NCBI RefSeq assembly: GCF_021917145.1
Contig: NW_025813704.1
Coordinates: 124,001-188,000 of the forward strand
Direction of reading: 5' to 3'
Length of the DNA stretch: 64,000 nt
Source: Hypomesus transpacificus
Taxonomy: Eukaryota; Chordata; Actinopteri; Osmeriformes; Osmeridae
Numbering within the stretch: the first letter of the stretch is position 1; each line of letters starts with the position of its first letter. Below the pieces are notes generated by a model. That model saw only the letters and a list, made by a program, of their open reading frames with translations, was not told the origin of the DNA and searched no databases. A program made the translations under genes and the position numbers. Below, piece after piece: positions 1-14,050 of the stretch.

Positions 1-779
1 TCCTGTCTGTGTGTGTGCCCTGTCTGTGTGTGTGTGTGTGTCCTGTCTGTGTGTGCGTGTGCTGTCTGTGCGTGTCCTGTCTGTGTGTGTGTGTGTGTCC
101 TGTCTGTGTGTGTGCCCTGTCTGTGGGTGTGTGTGTCCTGTCTGTGTGTGTGTGTGTCCTGTCTGTGTGTGTGTCCTGTCTGTGTGTGTGTGTGTGTGTC
201 CTGTCTGTGTGTGTGTGTGTGCCCTGTCTGTGTGTGTGTGTGTGTGCCCTGTCTGTGTGTGTGTGTGTGCCCTGTCTGTGTGTGTGTGTGTCCTGTCTGT
301 GTTTGTGTGTCCTGTCTGTGTCTGTGTGTGTGTGTGTGTCCTGTCTGTCTGTGTGTGTGTCCTGTCTGTGTGTGTGTGCCCTGTCTGTGTGTGTGTGTCC
401 TGTCTGTGTGTGTGTGTCCTGTGTGTGTGTGTCCTGTGTGTGTGTGTGTCCTGTCTGTGTGTGTGTGTCCTGTCTGTGTGTGTGTGTCCTGTCTGTGTGT
501 GTGTCCTGTCTGTGTGTGTGTGTGTCCTGTGTGTGTGTGTGTCCTGTCTGTGTGTGTGTGTGTCCTGTCTGTGTGTGTGTGTGTGTGTCCTGTCTGTGTG
601 TGTGTGTCCTGTCTGTGTGTGTGTGTCTGTGTGTGTGTGTGTGTGTGTGTCCTGTGTCCTGTGTCCTGTGTGTGTGTGTCCTGTGTCCTGTGTCTGTGTG
701 TGTGTGTCCTGTGTGTGTGTGTGTCCTGTGTGTGTGTGTCCTGTCTGTGTGTGTGTGTGTGTCCTGTGTGTGTGTGTGT

Positions 780-812
<33 letters not shown>

Positions 813-1055
813 TGTCTGTGTGTGTGTGTGTGTCCTGTCTGTGTGTGTGTCTGTGTGTGTGTGTGTCCTGTGTGTGTGTGTGTGTCCTGTCTGTGTGTGT
901 GTGTGTGTCCTGTCTGTGTGTGTGTCCTGTGTGTCCTGTGTGTGTCCTGTGTGTGTCCTGTGTGTGTCCTGTGTGTGTGTGTGTCCTGTCTGTGTGTGTG
1001 TGTGTGTGTGTGTCCTGTCTGTGTGTGTGTGTGTGTGTGTCTGTGTGTCCTGTGT

Positions 1056-1095
<40 letters not shown>

Positions 1096-1097
1096 AG
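1..1097 (+). repeat. GT-rich degenerate array filling the trim8 intron end
   Basis: About 1.09 kb of alternating (GT)n runs and TCCTGTCTG or TCCTG interruptions, with no other sequence. It runs directly into the 3' splice site of the first visible trim8 exon (GTCCCAG before 1098). It is intronic: long open frames across it encode only Cys/Val/Leu/Ser repeats and come from the absence of stop codons in the repeat. The left edge of the window cuts it. Confidence 0.9.
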
Positions 1098-2503
1098 GAC
1101 CGTGTGTGTGAGCTGAAGGAGGAGGTGCGTCTGCAGTACCAGCGCATGCAGCAGCTGCTGGAGGAGGACCTGGGCCGGACCCTGGAGGTGCTGGACCGCG
1201 CCCAGGCCCGCTTCTGCCAGGACAACGCTGCCCAGGTGCTGCTGCTGGGGGAGCAGAGGCACGAGGCCCAGAAGCTGCTCCGCTCCGTCCAGACTGCCTT
1301 CAGCAAGGCCGAAGACCTCAGCTTCATGAAGAACACCAAGCCTGTCAGGATCCTCACCGACAGGTGGCCTGAGGGGGGCGGGGGCCTGAGGGGGGCGGGG
1401 GCCTGAGGGGGGCGGGGGCCTGAGGGGGGCGGGGGCCTGAGGGTGTCTTAAGTCATCAGTGCTTTTTTTCCTGAATGGATTATGTTTTGGTTTTTAATGG
1501 GATTGTATGCAGGTCCCAGGCGTGTGTGGGCGGTGCCCTGCCCCCATACAGGGTGGGCAGTCTGAACTCCAAGCTGTTCCTGGCTGAACTTTCCAAGAGG
1601 GAGAAGGGCCTGAGGAGAACCCTGGAAGGTACGCCACCTCTGCACCTTAACCATACCTAACCCTACCCTCAACCGTAACCACACCTCAACCACACCTTAA
1701 CCATACCTAAACCACACCTTAACCACAGTTGGGGAGTTGTTACTGCTTGTACCTCTTGTTGGTGTCTTGATGCTAATTACTGATGTTTTGTCTCATCCTC
1801 TTCTTATTTTTCCCCCTCTCCAGCTCCCCTCACCCCTCCCTCCTCCTTCCTCCAGTCCGTCTCTGCGTACCCCAGTGGCCTCGGCTCCGGCTCGGGGGCG
1901 GAGAAACGGAAACACTCGTCGGCGTTCCCGGACGGAAGCGGAAACGCCGGGAAAAACGCCGCCTCCGGTTTCAAGGACTCCTCCCCCTCTTCTTCCTCAC
2001 TGGCCAAACAGCCATACCTGGGTTCTAACTCCACCCCCGGAGAGGGCCAATCCACCAATCAGCAGCCTCTGGGCCCTTGTGGCCCCTCCCACATGAGCGA
2101 AGGCAGCGGCACAGGAAGTGGCAGCGGGTCTCTAACCAATCACCATTCAGGGTCTGTGTTTAGCTCCTCCCACTTCCCTCCCGGCAGTGGTAGCTCCTCC
2201 CAGCAGGCCGTCCTGCCCCAATATGGCGGCCGCAAGATCCTGGTGTGCACCATGGATAACTGCTACTGCTCTGGGGTGCCCTCCGTGTCGGGCCACCGCG
2301 GCCACCCTCCCTACCCACGCACAGGCTCCTTCCCCTGGGTCAGCACCCAGGACTACCCCCCTCCCCCGGGCCTGGCCTCTGGAGGGGCGTCCATGCAGGG
2401 CCTGGCTGTGAGGGACTGGATCGACGCCTCACAGACACACAGACATGCAGACTTCTATGGCCTGTATGGACAACCCTCGGCCAAGCACTACGTCACCAGT
2501 TAA
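1098..2503 (+). CDS. trim8: TRIM8, E3 ubiquitin ligase, C-terminal part (last three exons)
   Basis: Exons 1098-1363, 1513-1628 and 1824-2503 (TAA at 2501) join in phase to about 353 codons. The family is around 550 aa, so the RING and B-box exons lie to the left of the window. The first exon is an acidic/basic heptad-rich segment (LKEEVRLQYQRMQQLLEEDL) typical of the TRIM coiled coil. The middle exon holds the ACVGGALPPYRVGSLNSKLF stretch and the last exon a Gly/Ser-rich tail with a basic EKRKHSS patch, ending HADFYGLYGQPSAKHYVTS. These stretches are recognisable from vertebrate TRIM8. TRIM8 is a RING-type ubiquitin ligase acting in SOCS1/STAT3, NF-kB and p53 signalling (family knowledge; the catalytic RING is not visible here). 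All three splice phases agree and no frame break is seen. The downstream neighbour arl3 is the same as in human 10q24. Confidence 0.93.
1364..1450 (+). repeat. short G-rich tandem repeat next to a trim8 splice donor
   Basis: A unit of about 18-20 bp (GGGGGCGGGGGCCTGAG) is repeated about four times, starting a few bases after the 5' splice site at 1364. Several runs of five or more G could form a G-quadruplex in the nascent RNA. Confidence 0.7.
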
Positions 2504-4023
2504 CACTCACACACACGTAGATACACACGTAGAAACACGCCCTCACCTAGACACACACACACACGTAGATACACACACGTAGATACACACCTTCATCTAG
2601 AGACACACAAGATACTCATGCAGACACAGTAATAGTCAGCATCCCCTTCCATGGTCTGTGGACAGTCATGTGTAGTTAACACACAGAGCTACACGCACAC
2701 GCTCGGGGGGGGCAGGGTTCATCTATATACGATTTTCTTTCTTTTCTACAGTCTACGATTTATGTAGTGTATTCTACATGTGTTTGACAACAGCACCTGC
2801 TCAGTCTGGGGCACTTCAGCTCAACACAGCATCTTACACTATTAGGAGGGGACGCCTGCTTTCATCTGGGGAGAGAGAGAGAGAGATCACCTCAGACTGA
2901 AATTGGGAAGACACGGTCATGGGCTTTCTAAAAGCTGAGGTCACTGTTCTCCCTCTGAAGTGTCTCTGTCCAGTGGTGGCGAGGTTGGATGCCTTATTAG
3001 GATTCTTCTTATCCTCATGTTCTTATGATGATGTTATTAGGATTCTTCTTCTCATCCTCATGTTTTCCTCTTCCTGTCTGAAAAGGTTGTGTAGAAACGA
3101 CGGTTAGTTCTGTTTCATGTCGCTGCACTTTTGCCTCCTCCTCTGGACAGAGGTCCGGGTCGTCTGTCCAACTCACAACGCTCTTCCAAGCTGCCCCCAC
3201 GCCGGACACCCACAATGCACCTGTGGACGGTTGGAGACTGGTTGTAGAAATCGCCTGAAGGCAAATATCCAAAATGGCCAAGCCTTGTCCATGGCAACCC
3301 CCCCCCATCCCCCCCTCCCCCAACCTGCAAGGCAATGGAGATATGGTAACCAGACCCAACTCTAAACTAAAGGACCCCCAGCCTGCTCCCTTCACCAGGA
3401 GAGGGGGCGGTGGGGTCCAGTCCTCCCCCAGTGAGGCTGCTGGGAGGACCGAAGGTTTCTGTCTGGAAGAGACTGTCTCCGTTAAGGACCAGTTGCTGCC
3501 ACATGGCTGGATTTCATGTTTGTCTTAAAAGACTCTTGATTCCGAAAGTGTGTTACTTCCTGGACTGGACAGACCAAACCAATCAACCCCCAGCATCTGG
3601 ACTCGGGTGGGGTGGTGGTGGTGGGTGGGGGCTGATGATGCTGTAATTGTACTTCCTGCAGGGCAAAGATGTCACTTCCTGTCAACAAGCACACACGCTC
3701 CTGGCTTCCTGTTTGCAGCTGAAAGCATGCAGGGAAGAGTTTTATAAGCACTCAGAAAAAGACGAATAAACGATACGCAGTTTTAAAAAGTGTGTTGAGA
3801 TGGACAGGAGGATTTTTTCCAATGACTTTTTTCTAAGGAGAAATACTGGACTTTTCAGTGTAAGAACTGTCATAAACCCTGAAAAGGAATTGTCACGAGA
3901 AAAAGACGACCAACAGAAAAATGTTAAACTATTCTTTTTTTGTTTTGTAAATATTTTGTGAAATGAAAAACAGTACACAAACATGTTGTTTTGAGGAGGG
4001 TTCCAATTAAATCAATGAATAAA
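2504..4023 (+). other. trim8: trim8 3' UTR (probable)
   Basis: Non-coding sequence after the trim8 stop codon. Candidate polyadenylation signals AATAAA lie at 3765-3770 and 4018-4023; another at 5295-5300 would give a longer form. The choice of end is inferred from signals only. Short CACACGTAGA repeats occur at 2508-2600. Confidence 0.55.
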
Positions 4024-4110
4024 AAAAAGAAGTTCATTTCAATGTCTTTATTTTTGTGCTGTCGGAAGTGAGGTCTGAGTTGAGTCTTTCGGCTGGGCTC
4101 TTTAGCCTTG

Positions 4111-4426
4111 CAGCACAGACACACAGAGCCATTAGCAGCACAGACACAGAACTGTTAGCAGCACAGACACACAGAGCCATTAGCAGCACAGACACAGAAC
4201 TGTTAGCAGCACAGACACACAGCTGTTAGCAGCACAGACACAGAGCCATTAGCAGCACAGACACACAGCTGTTAGCAGCACAGACACAGAGCCATTAGCA
4301 GCACAGACACAGAACTGTTAGCAGCACAGACAGCCGTTAGCAGCACAGACAGCCGTTAGCAGCACAGACAGCCGTTAGCAGCACAGACAGCCGTTAGCAG
4401 CACAGACAGAACTGTTAGCAGCACAG
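4111..4426 (+). repeat. minisatellite, about 23-bp unit
   Basis: A unit reading roughly AGCAGCACAGACACAGAACT plus GTT is repeated about 14 times, with GAGCCATT, AACTGTT and CTGTT variants and shorter units (AGCAGCACAGACAGCCGTT) near the right end. It lies between the convergent trim8 and arl3 genes. Confidence 0.85.
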
Positions 4427-5940
4427 GAACAGCATGTCTTCTGTCTCCTACTGCTCAGGTCTGCGGTGCAGAATACGGCACAACTTCTCCATGCAGAGAG
4501 GACATTTCCTCTTGGCCTCGCCTTTCATTCAGAGTACCCTACACGGTACGCTCTCCATCCACTAAATACGTTGTTCCTACGCGAGCAGCCAGAGCCACGT
4601 GTCTGATCCGGACCCGACTGTGAAGATCGCTAGATCTATGATGAGTTCAGGGGGTTTGGGAGAAACATCCATCACAGCAAACATGTTCCAGCCTGGCCAG
4701 AGATGCAGAGCAGAGATGGAGAGAGAGGAGAGCGTCATACAGAAGGGACATACAGGGGTATTGGTATAGCTCAGCGTCGGTCTTCTCCCTCCACACCCTC
4801 TCCTCTTCATCACGCCTGTTTTCTCTGTGTGGACTGGAGGAGAACCTGAGGTGTTGGAAGTGCAAAGTGAAACTGCCGGGTGCTTTTCCTTCCTCACACA
4901 CTCAAACATAATTCACACGTCTGCATTCTCTCTTTCTCACACTTGCGCACAGCTGCCTAACAGCTGTCACATCCATGAGACCAGCAGCAAACACACTGCC
5001 TACATTTCAGAGGTATGCATCATAGTCTCACACACACACTGGCTGGCTCCTTCAAATCGCCCACACAAGGGGGGAAAAAAACGATTTTATTCAGTGATAA
5101 AACAACCACAGAACTTTGTTTTCAGTTTCAGGGCGTTTTTACAGGCGCCTGCAGATAAAACGGAACAGCACTGACAAGAAAGTGCCGGCATCTGTGCATG
5201 AACTCTTTGATTCATGTGAAAATCATAGCCAGCGTCTGAGAACCGTCTTGAGTCGAGGCAAAAATGTCCTTGCTTGTATTTTTTAATGTGATTCAATAAA
5301 GTGTCACGTTTCTCTGTTGGAATCCATTGTAGTGAAGACGGGGTAGGGAAGGAGGGGAAATGAGGGAGGGAGGGAAGGAGGGAAGGAGGGAGGGAGGGTG
5401 GATGGGGGAGGGAGGGAACAAAGACAGTTCAGTGCGACTGTCCGAAGGGTGCTTTAAGTGTTGCACAATCAGAATCTTTGTAGATGGAGTAGTAGAGACC
5501 ATTCAAGCCTCTCTGGCCTTCGGAAACAATCCGGCCTTAACCCCGGAAAGAATCCACACTCACTCACACAGCTGGAGGTTAGTATTTCACCCTCTGGAGA
5601 AGATGTAGGAAGCTTCCACATTCAGGGCAGCCTCTGCTGGACAGGCCTGCTCTCACTGGAGCACCAATACAACCATGCAGTGTCTTTAGACTGGGGCCCA
5701 CACACACACACACACACACACACAGCCTTGCTGTCCTCCTCAGTCGGCTCCTATCACTTCCAGCTGGCCCTACCTGCCAGTGTGTGTGTGTCCACATGTC
5801 CTCTATTACTACAGCCTCAGTTCATATCCCCCTACCCAGTCGTGGGGACATATGCATAATGAGCAATGCTGCTCTCTGCCAAGTAACCAGCACAGAATGA
5901 AGTTGAAGGACACTTGTTTTTGTTTTTTTACTCACAAGTG
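4427..5940. other. intergenic, trim8/arl3 convergent side
   Basis: No gene is supported. It holds a GGGA/GGAA-rich stretch at about 5339-5415, a (CA)n run at 5699-5724, and an AATAAA at 5295-5300 that could serve an extended trim8 transcript. Open frames here are short and show no family resemblance. Confidence 0.5.
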
Positions 5941-6900
5941 TTTATTTGCGTACCTTCAATCCTTGGTCAGATCACATTCAAGAATATCAAAAGGAAATAA
6001 CTCTGTTATCTCTGTAGGCCAACTCAAGACTAACACAGCTAAAAACATCTGGTACCACATTTCCCCGTTAAACTTGACCTAGAGACATGTGTGCAAACAT
6101 TATAGACTACATGGTACAGACCGGTAATGTGCAGAACAGGAATGCAGGGTGAAGTTATTTACAGTCAATCGAAAATGTAGTGCTTATCTATTTGAATTCA
6201 TAGTGTTTCATCTTTACATATTAACATGTAGTGTATCATCTGTTGACAGGGCAATAAAAGCACAGAAGATCATTATTCTCAAACTTTCTACCTAACACGC
6301 GCTCCACACCAGCTGTTTATAAGCATCTTGAATTCTACTTCACCATAAATAATTACAAAAATATACCTCACTTCAAACAGGGCCATAGCAAGCATACAGC
6401 CATCATTGAATACAAAACAAAACACACACACACAGTAGCAACCTGTCAGAACGACAGCAGGATGACGAGAAGACAGATCAGCGAGTTCTGGAATGTTAAG
6501 GGTTTGAGGAAAGGGCGTATGAGATGAGCGTAGAAGTTCTATGAGAGAATGTATGAGTTTCTAGAATGTTAGGGGTTCTAGAATGTTAGGGGTTCTAGAA
6601 TGTTAGGGGTTCTATGAGAGATTGTATGAGCTTCTAGAATGTTAGGGGTTCTAGGAGAGCGTAGAAAGGGTTCTAGAATGGTTAGGCTCAGCTGGAGTCG
6701 GGTGTGTCATCTGGCGTGTGTTCCTTTTAAAGGCCAACAACCTTCCCCTTTATTAGCAAAAGTGGGAGTTGTAGTGTCTTTACATGACTAAAAGTTTAGT
6801 AAACGTGTATGAGGGGAGCCAGGGGGGTAGAAAACTCTTCAAGTCCATGTTGGTCTTCGAGTGTGTACATTCACAGGTTCTCCCTGTCCTCCCAGGGTTT

Positions 6901-6969
<69 letters not shown>

Positions 6970-6996
6970 ACACACCAGCGCATCCTTTGAGCCGAG
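5941..6996 (-). other. arl3: arl3 3' UTR (probable)
   Basis: On the minus strand this lies after the arl3 stop codon. The best polyadenylation signal is AATAAA on the minus strand (TTTATT at 5941-5946); a nearer one is TTTATT at 6750-6755. It contains a (GT)n run at 6903-6967 close to the stop codon and several TTCTAGAATGTTAGGGG repeats at about 6540-6680. The boundary is inferred. Confidence 0.5.
6903..6967 (+). repeat. (GT)n microsatellite in the arl3 3' UTR
   Basis: About 32 uninterrupted GT units, about 30 bp beyond the arl3 stop codon (reads as CA on the arl3 strand). Confidence 0.95.
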
Positions 6997-8705
<1,709 letters not shown>

Positions 8706-8775
8706 CTTGTTGCTCTATCTGCCCAAGACGCTGCCGAGGTTACTAGGGGGAGTGACGTAGTACACAAGTCATACG
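8706..8775 (-). promoter_or_regulatory. arl3: arl3 5' flank with a CRE-like site
   Basis: Just upstream of the isolated ATG exon the minus strand carries TACGTCACT (plus-strand AGTGACGTA near 8751-8759), a CRE/ATF half-palindrome, and CCTAGTAACC, resembling an RFX half-site as seen in cilia gene promoters. There is no clear TATA box. Function is inferred only from motif and position. Confidence 0.35.
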
Positions 8776-10131
8776 CAAGCGCAGGTGGAAACGCAGATGG
8801 CGCATCTTTCGCAATTTTTTTGTAACATCAAGCAACTTGAAAAATAACTTTTTTAATATGAATCTGGTTTAATATTTTCATATAAACATATTTTTATTGG
8901 TAGAAAAAAATACTTGTTCGCCAATGTTCAAATTATTCACAAAAATATTCTATTACTGCCAATATTTTAAAAACACGATTTATAAGGGTAATTGCAAGTA
9001 GGATGACTTTCTTGACATATATTTTTTTTATGTTTCATTTTAATATTCATTTTCTTGAACACAGATGTTACAGGGCGGGATCTGTCTCAGGCTCTGATTG
9101 GAGAACGAGACGCCACATGCACCCTCCCCTGACTACACCAACCACATCACAGAAATCTCACTGGATTTCGTGACAGATTTACAGTTGAGCCGTCCACGTT
9201 TTTGGTAACGTACATTTTATTACTTAAAGAAACATGAACTACATATTGATGCAGTCTAAATATGCCTCATCTGCAGCCGGCCGCTATACTGAATTATTGT
9301 ATCTTAGTAACTTTGAAAACAAGTTGCATAAGTCTTGTCTCGGCTACAGATTTGTTTTGCGTTAAACAAGATTTAAAAAATGTATTTACAGTGTGCATTG
9401 GGAGGTGGGTTGTATTCACATGTAGTTATGTCAACACTACGAGAGCCGGATATATTAAAAGCATGTCTTTAGTATTTAGGCACTAGTCCAAATGGGTGAT
9501 TTGAACACCAATGATTACAGTGAGTTGATCCAGTCTAAAACTAACCCCCTTCAAACGCTGCAGGCACCCTAGTCATACAGCATATCTACTCTTTTATGTC
9601 CTCTCTCCTGCTTCTCGCCCCCCCCCCCCTCTTTTTATTTACTCCCCAGTTAAAGTAGGTCATGTTTGGCCCCTGCCTGTTCAAGGGTCCAGAGGCCTGT
9701 GTGCCTCATTCTACCCAGCAGGGTTCAAGGCCTGTGGCCTTCGCAGTGTAAACATCCAGCTGCTGCAAACTCCAGCCCCACTGCTGCTCTGGGGTCAGGG
9801 ATCCTTGGGATAAGAGAGAGGTTGATGGGGGAGAGGTTTAGGGGGGAGAGGTTGAGGGGGGAGAGGTTGAGGGGGGAGAGGTTGAGGAAGGGGAGGAGGG
9901 GGTTTGAGGAAAGTCCTGAGTTTGAAAGCTAGGTTTTATTAGTGCCAAATTTTATTTCCATACTAAACGAGTATCCGGATCATACAGTAGCAGGTGATGT
10001 TAGTTTGCTGGATGTTAATCTTATTTCAGTAAGCCAGCCACTGTGTGTTTTGAGCAGGCTGGCTTTGTAGAGGACCAGGAAGCAGTCCCTCGCTCTGGGT
10101 CAGTTTATTCTGTGTGGGGTGGAGGGACACG
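8776..10131. other. divergent intergenic region between arl3 and sfxn2
   Basis: About 1.36 kb, AT-rich near arl3. It has an inverted CCAAT box (TGATTGGAGA near 9096), a poly-C run at about 9619-9629 and a GGGGGAGAGGTTGA repeat at about 9820-9905. No coding exon is recognised. Confidence 0.45.
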
Positions 10132-13100
10132 ATGGCTGTGAGTGGGTTTGACATGGAAGCTCCTCGCTGGGATCAGTCCACCTTCAGCGGCCGGCTGAGG
10201 CACTTCTTCAACATCACGGACTGGAGGACAGCCCTGCTCCCAGACGCTCGGCTGGATGAGGCTAAAGCACTGGTGGAGGGCTGCAGGTACACACACAGAG
10301 AGAGACACAAACACACACACACAAACACACACATGCACAGTACAGAGTATTTCCTCATTTCTTTAGCACTCATCAATGATGCAAACTTTTTTTTCAAACC
10401 TTTTATCAAACACAAAAAAGTTTCAAGTTGATTTTTATAATTTTATTTAGTTTTTTCCAACCTTTCTAAACCTTTTTTTCTATTTTTTCTTTCAAACTTT
10501 CTAAACAGAAGCCTATAGCATAAAGCAAAGAACAGAGTACAATAGAGTACAGTAGAGTCCTGAAGCAAGCGAGCTGAAGGGGAAAGGGAAACTGAGTTCT
10601 CCAGAACTGTTTGCAAACTCCAGCAATTTCTTTAACCTAATTTTCCTCACTGTGCAACCGTTTTTCATAGAATGAACCATAATGTCATTTTTTGACAGTG
10701 AGAACAGACACTCGGTGTAGCTGAGCCTTTATGTTACAAAACCAAGATGTTTTAAATTGCGGTTCATAGTAAAGTTGGTTCATCGCTGCATCCCTATTTG
10801 TTATAGGTATGGAGGTTGTCCTTTGCAAACAGGTTCTATGTGGTTCTCTGCAGGGCCGGTTCGGTTCCCCCCGGCACCACAGAGGAACAGCTTCACTACG
10901 CCAAGAAGCTGTACGATTCTGCGTTCCACCCAGACACCGGGGACCGCATGAACCTGATAGGACGCATGTCCTTCCAGGTCCCTGGAGGCATGGCCATCAC
11001 AGGCTGCATGCTGCAGTTCTACAGGTACACACACTCATCTGATCACACATACTCCAACACGTATTCTGTATATACACCCACAGACAAAGAATTGCAATGG
11101 TCTCTCTCTCTTTCTCTCCCCCCCTCTCTCTCTCTTTCTCTCTCTCTTTCTCTTTCTGTCGCTCTCTCCCTCTCTCTGCTCTCTCCAGGACAGTTCCTGC
11201 TGTGGTGTTCTGGCAGTGGGTCAACCAGTCCTTCAACGCTCTGGTCAACTACACCAACCGCAACGCAGCCTCTTCTATCAGCTCCAGGTAGACCCCACCC
11301 CACCCACATCCTATCAGCTCCAGGTAGAGCCCACCCACATCCTATCAGCTCCAGGTAGACCCCACCCCACCTAATCAGCTCCAGGTAGACCCCACCCACA
11401 CATGCCTCCTCCAGGCTCCTACTCTGAGACCCGTCTCTAGCCCTGGTCTGGACTGGTCTCCTCTACTCTAACCTTCGCCCATCTCCATGTGTCCCAGGCA
11501 GATTGGAGTGGCCTACTTCTCAGCTACCAGTACTGCTCTGGCTACTGCAGTGGGGCTTAATCTCTACACAAAGGTACAGTAATACATACACACACACAGT
11601 GCTATGGACATTAGTTTCCATTCTACTTCCTGTCTTATCCCCTCCCCTTCCTGCAGAAAGCTCCTCCCCTTGTGGCACGCTGGGTTCCGTTCGTGGCAGT
11701 GGCATCCTCTAACTGTGTCAACATCCCCATGATGAGGCAGCAGTGAGTCACTACAACACTAAACCATCACCTCAACATCATCCAACAGTCACTAGCAAAC
11801 CAACCCATCACCTCCACCAGGAGTGAATCAACTGTTAACCAGACACCCTGAGGTTCAGTCACCAACACTGTGTTCACACCAATCACACTCAATCATCTCA
11901 TCTCCTCGACTTCTCCTCAGGGAGCTCCTGAATGGCGTGGCTGTGACAGATGATAGCGGTGCCAGGCTGGGCCAGTCCAAGGTAGGCCCGGGGATCCGAT
12001 GACCAGCTGGATCAGCTGTCACGTTCAACCACATCGCAGCTACGGCGATGTAGTCGAGGCGATAACTGTGTTTGTTTCTAGAGACTATGGGGATGGGATC
12101 TGTGTGTTGTTTCTCCTGTAGAGAATATCTCTGTTCTCTCTCTGTCTCCTGGAGAGAGCCGTTATAGTGTTATGGTCTGTTTGCTCTCTTATAGAAGGCA
12201 GCTGTGAAGGGCATCACACAAGTGGTCATTTCCAGGGTCGTCATGGCAGCGCCGGGAATGAGTAAGTGTCATGGTGGGGTGTGGCCAGAGCTGTAGTTAA
12301 CTTCCTGGTCCAATACTAGGTCGAATTTCACATTCATATTTCACTGCTGTTCCTTGATCTTACGCTGTACTTTTCATATGTGCTATTTCAGCGTCTGCTT
12401 AATGAATGAAATGTAAATTATATTGATCGTAGCTCCAACCACATGTTATTAACGATATCATAGTTACTCATCTAAATCCATCATGAAGGTCCAACATTTG
12501 ATGTCTCACCCTCCTTCATCCCCCACTCTCCTCCTCTAGTCATCCTCCCCATCATCATGCAGAGACTTGAGAAACATCCCTTCATGCAGGTGAGTTGTGT
12601 GTTTTGTTGTTGATTTTTTAGTACCTGAGTGACTGCTTTCTTAATCCCAACACCTCTGAGAAGCTAGCTGAGGTCAGTAGCTCTGTATCCTCTGAGAAGC
12701 TAGCTGAGGTCAGTAGCTCTGTATCCTCTGAGAAGCTAGCTGAGGTCAGTAGCTCTGTATCCTCTGAGAAGCTAGCTGAGGTCAGTAGCTCTGTATCCTC
12801 TGAGAAGCTAGCTGAGGTCAGTAGCTCTGTATCCTCTGAGAAGCTAGCTGAGGTCAGTAGCTCTGTATCCTCTGAGAAGCTAGCTGAGGTCAGTAGCTCT
12901 GTATCCTCTGAGAAGCTAGCTGAGGTCAGTAGCTCTGTACCCTCTGAGAAGCTAGCTGAGGTCAGTAGCTCTGTATCCTCTGAGAAGCTAGCTGAGGTCA
13001 GTAGCAGGCTAGTGACGCCAGCTGGTGTTGACTTCAAGCCTGTCTTCTGTCTTCACAGAGGATCACGTTTCTCCACGGGCCCCTACAAGTGATGATGGTT

Positions 13101-13507
13101 GGAGTTTTGTAAGTTGTTCATTCTTACATCGTCTGCCTGGCCCACACACACACACACACGCACTGTAACAATCCGCTCCTGTTTTGTTTTGCAGTCTGGT
13201 GTTCATGGTGCCAGCTGCCTGCTCTGTGTTTCCTCAGACATGGTAACCAGACCGTCACAGTCTCACCTGCTCCTATCACTGCATCTCACCAGCCACTACC
13301 TGTGTGTGTGTGTGCGAGAGTGTGTGCGCATGTTTTTTACTCATTACACAACTCCATGGCTGAATCTTGACAGGCTGTGCGCATGTGTTCTTGTGTCTGT
13401 TACACAGCTCCATGGCTGTGTCGAAACTGGAACCGGAGCTGAGAGACTCCATCTTGCGTCGCTATGGAGACAGTGTTCAGTATGTCTACTTCAATAAGGG
13501 CCTCTGA
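10132..13507 (+). CDS. sfxn2: Sideroflexin 2, mitochondrial carrier-like protein
   Basis: Eleven exons: 10132-10286, 10854-11024, 11189-11287, 11498-11573, 11657-11742, 11921-11981, 12195-12261, 12540-12589, 13059-13108, 13195-13242 and 13408-13507 (TGA 13505). All phases agree and give 320 aa (human SFXN2 is about 322). Diagnostic stretches: [96 protein letters not shown], and C-terminal YVYFNKGL. Sideroflexins are multi-pass inner mitochondrial membrane proteins; SFXN1 and SFXN3 carry serine, while SFXN2 is tied to iron/heme homeostasis (family knowledge). Several hydrophobic helices are visible in exons 4, 5, 7, 8 and 10. The start was chosen by match to the family N-terminus; the upstream frame has no ATG. 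Neighbours match human 10q24. Confidence 0.95.
11276..11398 (+). repeat. four tandem copies of the sfxn2 exon 3 donor junction
   Basis: The string ATCAGCTCCAG followed by GTAGA occurs four times, with junctions after 11287 (the real exon end), 11323, 11354 and 11384. Spacing is 36, 31 and 30 bp, separated by CCCCACCCCACC-type spacers. The first 11 bases of the unit are coding in the authentic copy. Confidence 0.9.
12653..13005 (+). repeat. 36-bp minisatellite in an sfxn2 intron
   Basis: Nearly ten copies of a 36-bp unit (CTCTGAGAAGCTAGCTGAGG plus TCAGTAGCTCTGTATC), almost identical, inside the intron between exons 8 and 9. Because 36 is a multiple of three, the minus strand shows an open repeated [12 protein letters not shown] frame, which is a by-product. 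Confidence 0.95.
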
Positions 13508-14050
13508 AGACGTCCACATCAGCCATGTCCCTGGAGACACAGAGACACTCTCTGATATTATCTTGACACACGTTTACGCATGTAGCAGATGCTTTTATCC
13601 ACAGCCTCTGACACACACTGAGTCTATGAGGTTTAACTTCAAAACTACTGTTGACCAATCTGACAGGCTGGTGAGAAAAAACGACAAAGAGTTTATTTTG
13701 ATTAATTTCATTTTGAACCGCTGTCTTGTGTCAAATGCACTCAGAGAGGTGTTTCATCTTTGAAAGAGACTTGAGCAGGTTTGTCAGATGTCCAGGTCTC
13801 CAGGACATCTGCCTTCAACTGAATATTAAAATGTGTCATTCTGTAGCCCGGTTTTGTCTGGTATGGTACAAGAGACCTGATACCGATTGTTCACCACAGT
13901 TTGTTATCCGGAGGAAGATGGGGAGTCACTGCCCTCTAGCGGGCAGATAGGGACACGACCCTTCGCTACCTTGACGGAAATAAGGTTCTCCAAAAGCAAA
14001 TAACCGTGACTGTCAGATTTAACTTTAATGGTGACAGCGGACAAAATAAA
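13508..14050 (+). other. sfxn2: sfxn2 3' UTR (probable)
   Basis: Sequence after the stop codon up to AATAAA at 14045-14050. It contains a SINE-tail-like motif TGTAGCAGATGCTTTTATCC near 13581-13600. Confidence 0.55.

Noticed and set aside
9..1111. Long Cys/Val/Leu open frames over the GT array
   Set aside because: All frames are open because the repeat lacks stop codons; only the last part (from 1098) is trim8 coding sequence.
2508..2600. Regular CACACGTAGA units after the trim8 stop as a regulatory array
   Set aside because: Too short and degenerate; most simply a CA-rich microsatellite in the 3' UTR.
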